Positions 51,191-54,100 of a stretch of DNA of 64,000 nucleotides are shown here, in pieces; positions within the stretch are counted from its first letter, which is position 1; each line of letters starts with the position of its first letter. A program made the position numbers and the translations under genes. The notes under the pieces are model-generated. The model worked only from the letters and a program-made list of their open reading frames with translations, ran no database searches and was not told the DNA's origin. The stretch lies in the NCBI GenBank assembly GCA_916048095.2, contig OU696579.1, positions 4,840,235 through 4,904,234 of the forward strand, in the 5' to 3' direction. This DNA is from Sacculina carcini. Its lineage: Eukaryota > Arthropoda > Thecostraca > Sacculinidae.

Positions 51191-54100
51191 ATACACACAC
51201 ACAGACTGACCACATCAATGAGCTCAATCTTGGAGGTGTCCTTGTCGTACCAGTGGCCGTGGTCGACCCACTGTCTCAGCAGCTCGATAGGCGGCTGCGC
51301 ACCGTACTTCTCTTTCTGCGGCATGCTAAGATCGTCGACAAACACGACACACAGCTTGCCCATGGCCGGCCCGTACACTCCCTTGCGACGCCTGCCGTAT
51401 GAGCACCATAATTTTGGTGATGATAAATGGAAAATTCCAGAAATTTATTTGGAAGTCGCGAGACGAGAAGCAAATCAGCACAAATTGCTGGCCAGTAAGA
51501 GACAGTTGTTGGTGCAAATCCATCAGAGCCGATGCAAGATCTTATGTCCCCTCCCCCCGAAGGTAATAATTGAAGCCCCGATTATAAAGTACCATTAAAA
51601 TAGAGGTACGACTTTGGGAAAATGCAGTTACGTGCAATGCTTCGTTACGGTCTCCTGGGGATTTATGCTTCTTTTATGCATATTTTATGATGAATTTTGA
51701 TATCATACTTTAGGCGACGGGTCCCTCAACACTCGTGCCTCCTCCGGTCGGGGTGTAGCGCGGTGAATCAGACACCGCTGCCTACACACCACGTGGCTGC
51801 ACTCTCCGCTCTCTCCAGACGGCTCACGCGCTGCTGTGATTGCAGGGCTATCGCGCCACTAAACGCGGGCACTAACTGCAGCACCACCACTGCAACGTCT
51901 GACGTGTTTGTATGCGTGTGTATTTGTGTGTATGAGGCACGTAATTCACCAGTCGTGCAATATACTCTCGCGATATTACTTGTGTTTCCCCAGTGTAACG
52001 AGGCGGCGCGATGCGCGATAATATCTCAGCATTGCGCCGCCTAGCGACTCCGTTACAGGGGGGTCCAGGGGTGGTTGATACGGTTCTGAAGCCTATTAAT
52101 ACTAAACACTATTACCGACAAAAATCAACTGCTATGAATGTAGCTGTTTTATCAGCTCATAAATTCGTTGACATATTGATGAAAAATAGCTGCAATGAAA
52201 AACCTATATAGTGAAAAAATGTGCTTGCTAACACGTCGTGAAAAGCCACTGTCGAATGGAACAAGAAACAACGTAATCGCATTGACCAGTGAATTAATGG
52301 GACAAATAATCATTTCAAAACCAGCCACATCCACAATGATGTCCACTCAACGGAGCTGACAATTGTTAGGAGACGATGTTCAAAATGATTTTTTCTAGAA
52401 TTCCTCAGTCATATTCGCCCCGATAAGCAATAAGTAAGCCGCTGCAACTCGCCTGTCCAGCTTCGACATGACTATATCCTTGGTCTGGCCGGCGCTGGTT
52501 CGTGCCGAGAAGCTGATTCCGTTGAGCTGGTAGTGCTCGACAGACAAACGACTGAGTAGCCACTGCGTCGTCATCGACTTTCCCGTGCCCGTCGGTCCGA
52601 CGACCAGCGCCGGCACCTGAGAGGACAGATACTGCGACAACAAGGTGCACTGTCGCACTGTCTCGTCGGTGACTATCTTCAGACTGCTGATCTGCTCACA
52701 CAATGACACACGAACGTCTCTACTCCACCTGATGAGTATAACAGCGGGAATATGAGCAATAGAGAGACTGTCGCTGATGGGCATGTCGCCGCTAGTGAAC
52801 ATCTCGAGTGGTTGTGGTAGCAGGTGTGCCCTAAACCAGTTACGAAGGGTGTGAGACCCAGCCACTAACTAACGCCAACTGCAGCGCACTGGAAAGACAG
52901 ACTGGGCCCTGTGTGTCGATTCTAAATCGGCCACTCTACAGCGGGGCGCTCGCTATAAAAACCTTCCGTCTAGCTAGGAGACGTCCGAGTTGGGAGTGCA
53001 AAGCTAAGTGACACTAGCCAGACCCGACGGTATAAAGCGAACGTCTGATGCCGCGGAATAACCAAATAGGGTATTCAGTCCAAAGAAGGCGGCAGAGTAC
53101 AATCTATCCTTGGAAAAACGCTGTGAGGGTGATGTGATCTTTACGAAAAATCGGAATGGCCGAGTGTACGATCATTCGCTAATTGGGATATCAATTAATC
53201 AATAAATATATTTGATATAGCGCTAATATATGCAGAAGCGCGGCAAAATGAAAAAGGCAAACACAACAATGGACATAAGCATATGAAAACAGTAAGAACA
53301 CACACTGCACACATAGGAACACACACACACATACATAAACAAAGACATACACATACACATTGGGGCACCATAAGTAAGAATGAGAAAACAAATCACGCGA
53401 AATCAGAATCAGACGATCAGACAGCAGGATAAAGTACTAGATATACTAGTAAGACTAGAAAGGTACAAAATATAAAAGATAAACGATAAGAATTGACTGT
53501 GCACCGGGAACAGAACAAGCTATCAATAATGACCGAGTCAGAAAATATAACAAAATATAAATGCAATAGAGTATTTACAAAGTGGCGAATGGATTGAGTG
53601 AGTGAGAAACAGAGTCAAAATAGAGGTCAAATATATTTTGACGAAGCTGATGCGAAAAGGAGTTGAGGGAAGACGATGCGGTGATATGAGTAGTAAGAGA
53701 GTTATAGAGGCGAGGACCAAAGAAGAACGAGATTTTGAGGACCAGGGAGGCTCATTGATGGTACGAGGACAGTGAAGAGGAAGGTGGTGGCAAGAAGAAG
53801 AGAAGTAGTGGGAGTGGGAAGATCAGAGAGGTAGGAAGGTTGATGAGGACCATGGAGAAGTTTGTAAATAAGACAAAATAGACGATAGTGTATTCGAGGG
53901 ATGATAGGAAGCCAACGGAGCTGGAAGAGGAAATGAGAAGTATGACGACAGGGAATAGGATGAGAGACAAAGCGGCAGCAATGACTAAGAACTCGTTGAA
54001 GAACTTTGAGATGAGAACGAGGAGCATGATATTATAGACAGTTACAGTAGTCGAGTCTAGAGAATATGAGGGCATGAATAAGGCTGACAGCAGTATATCT

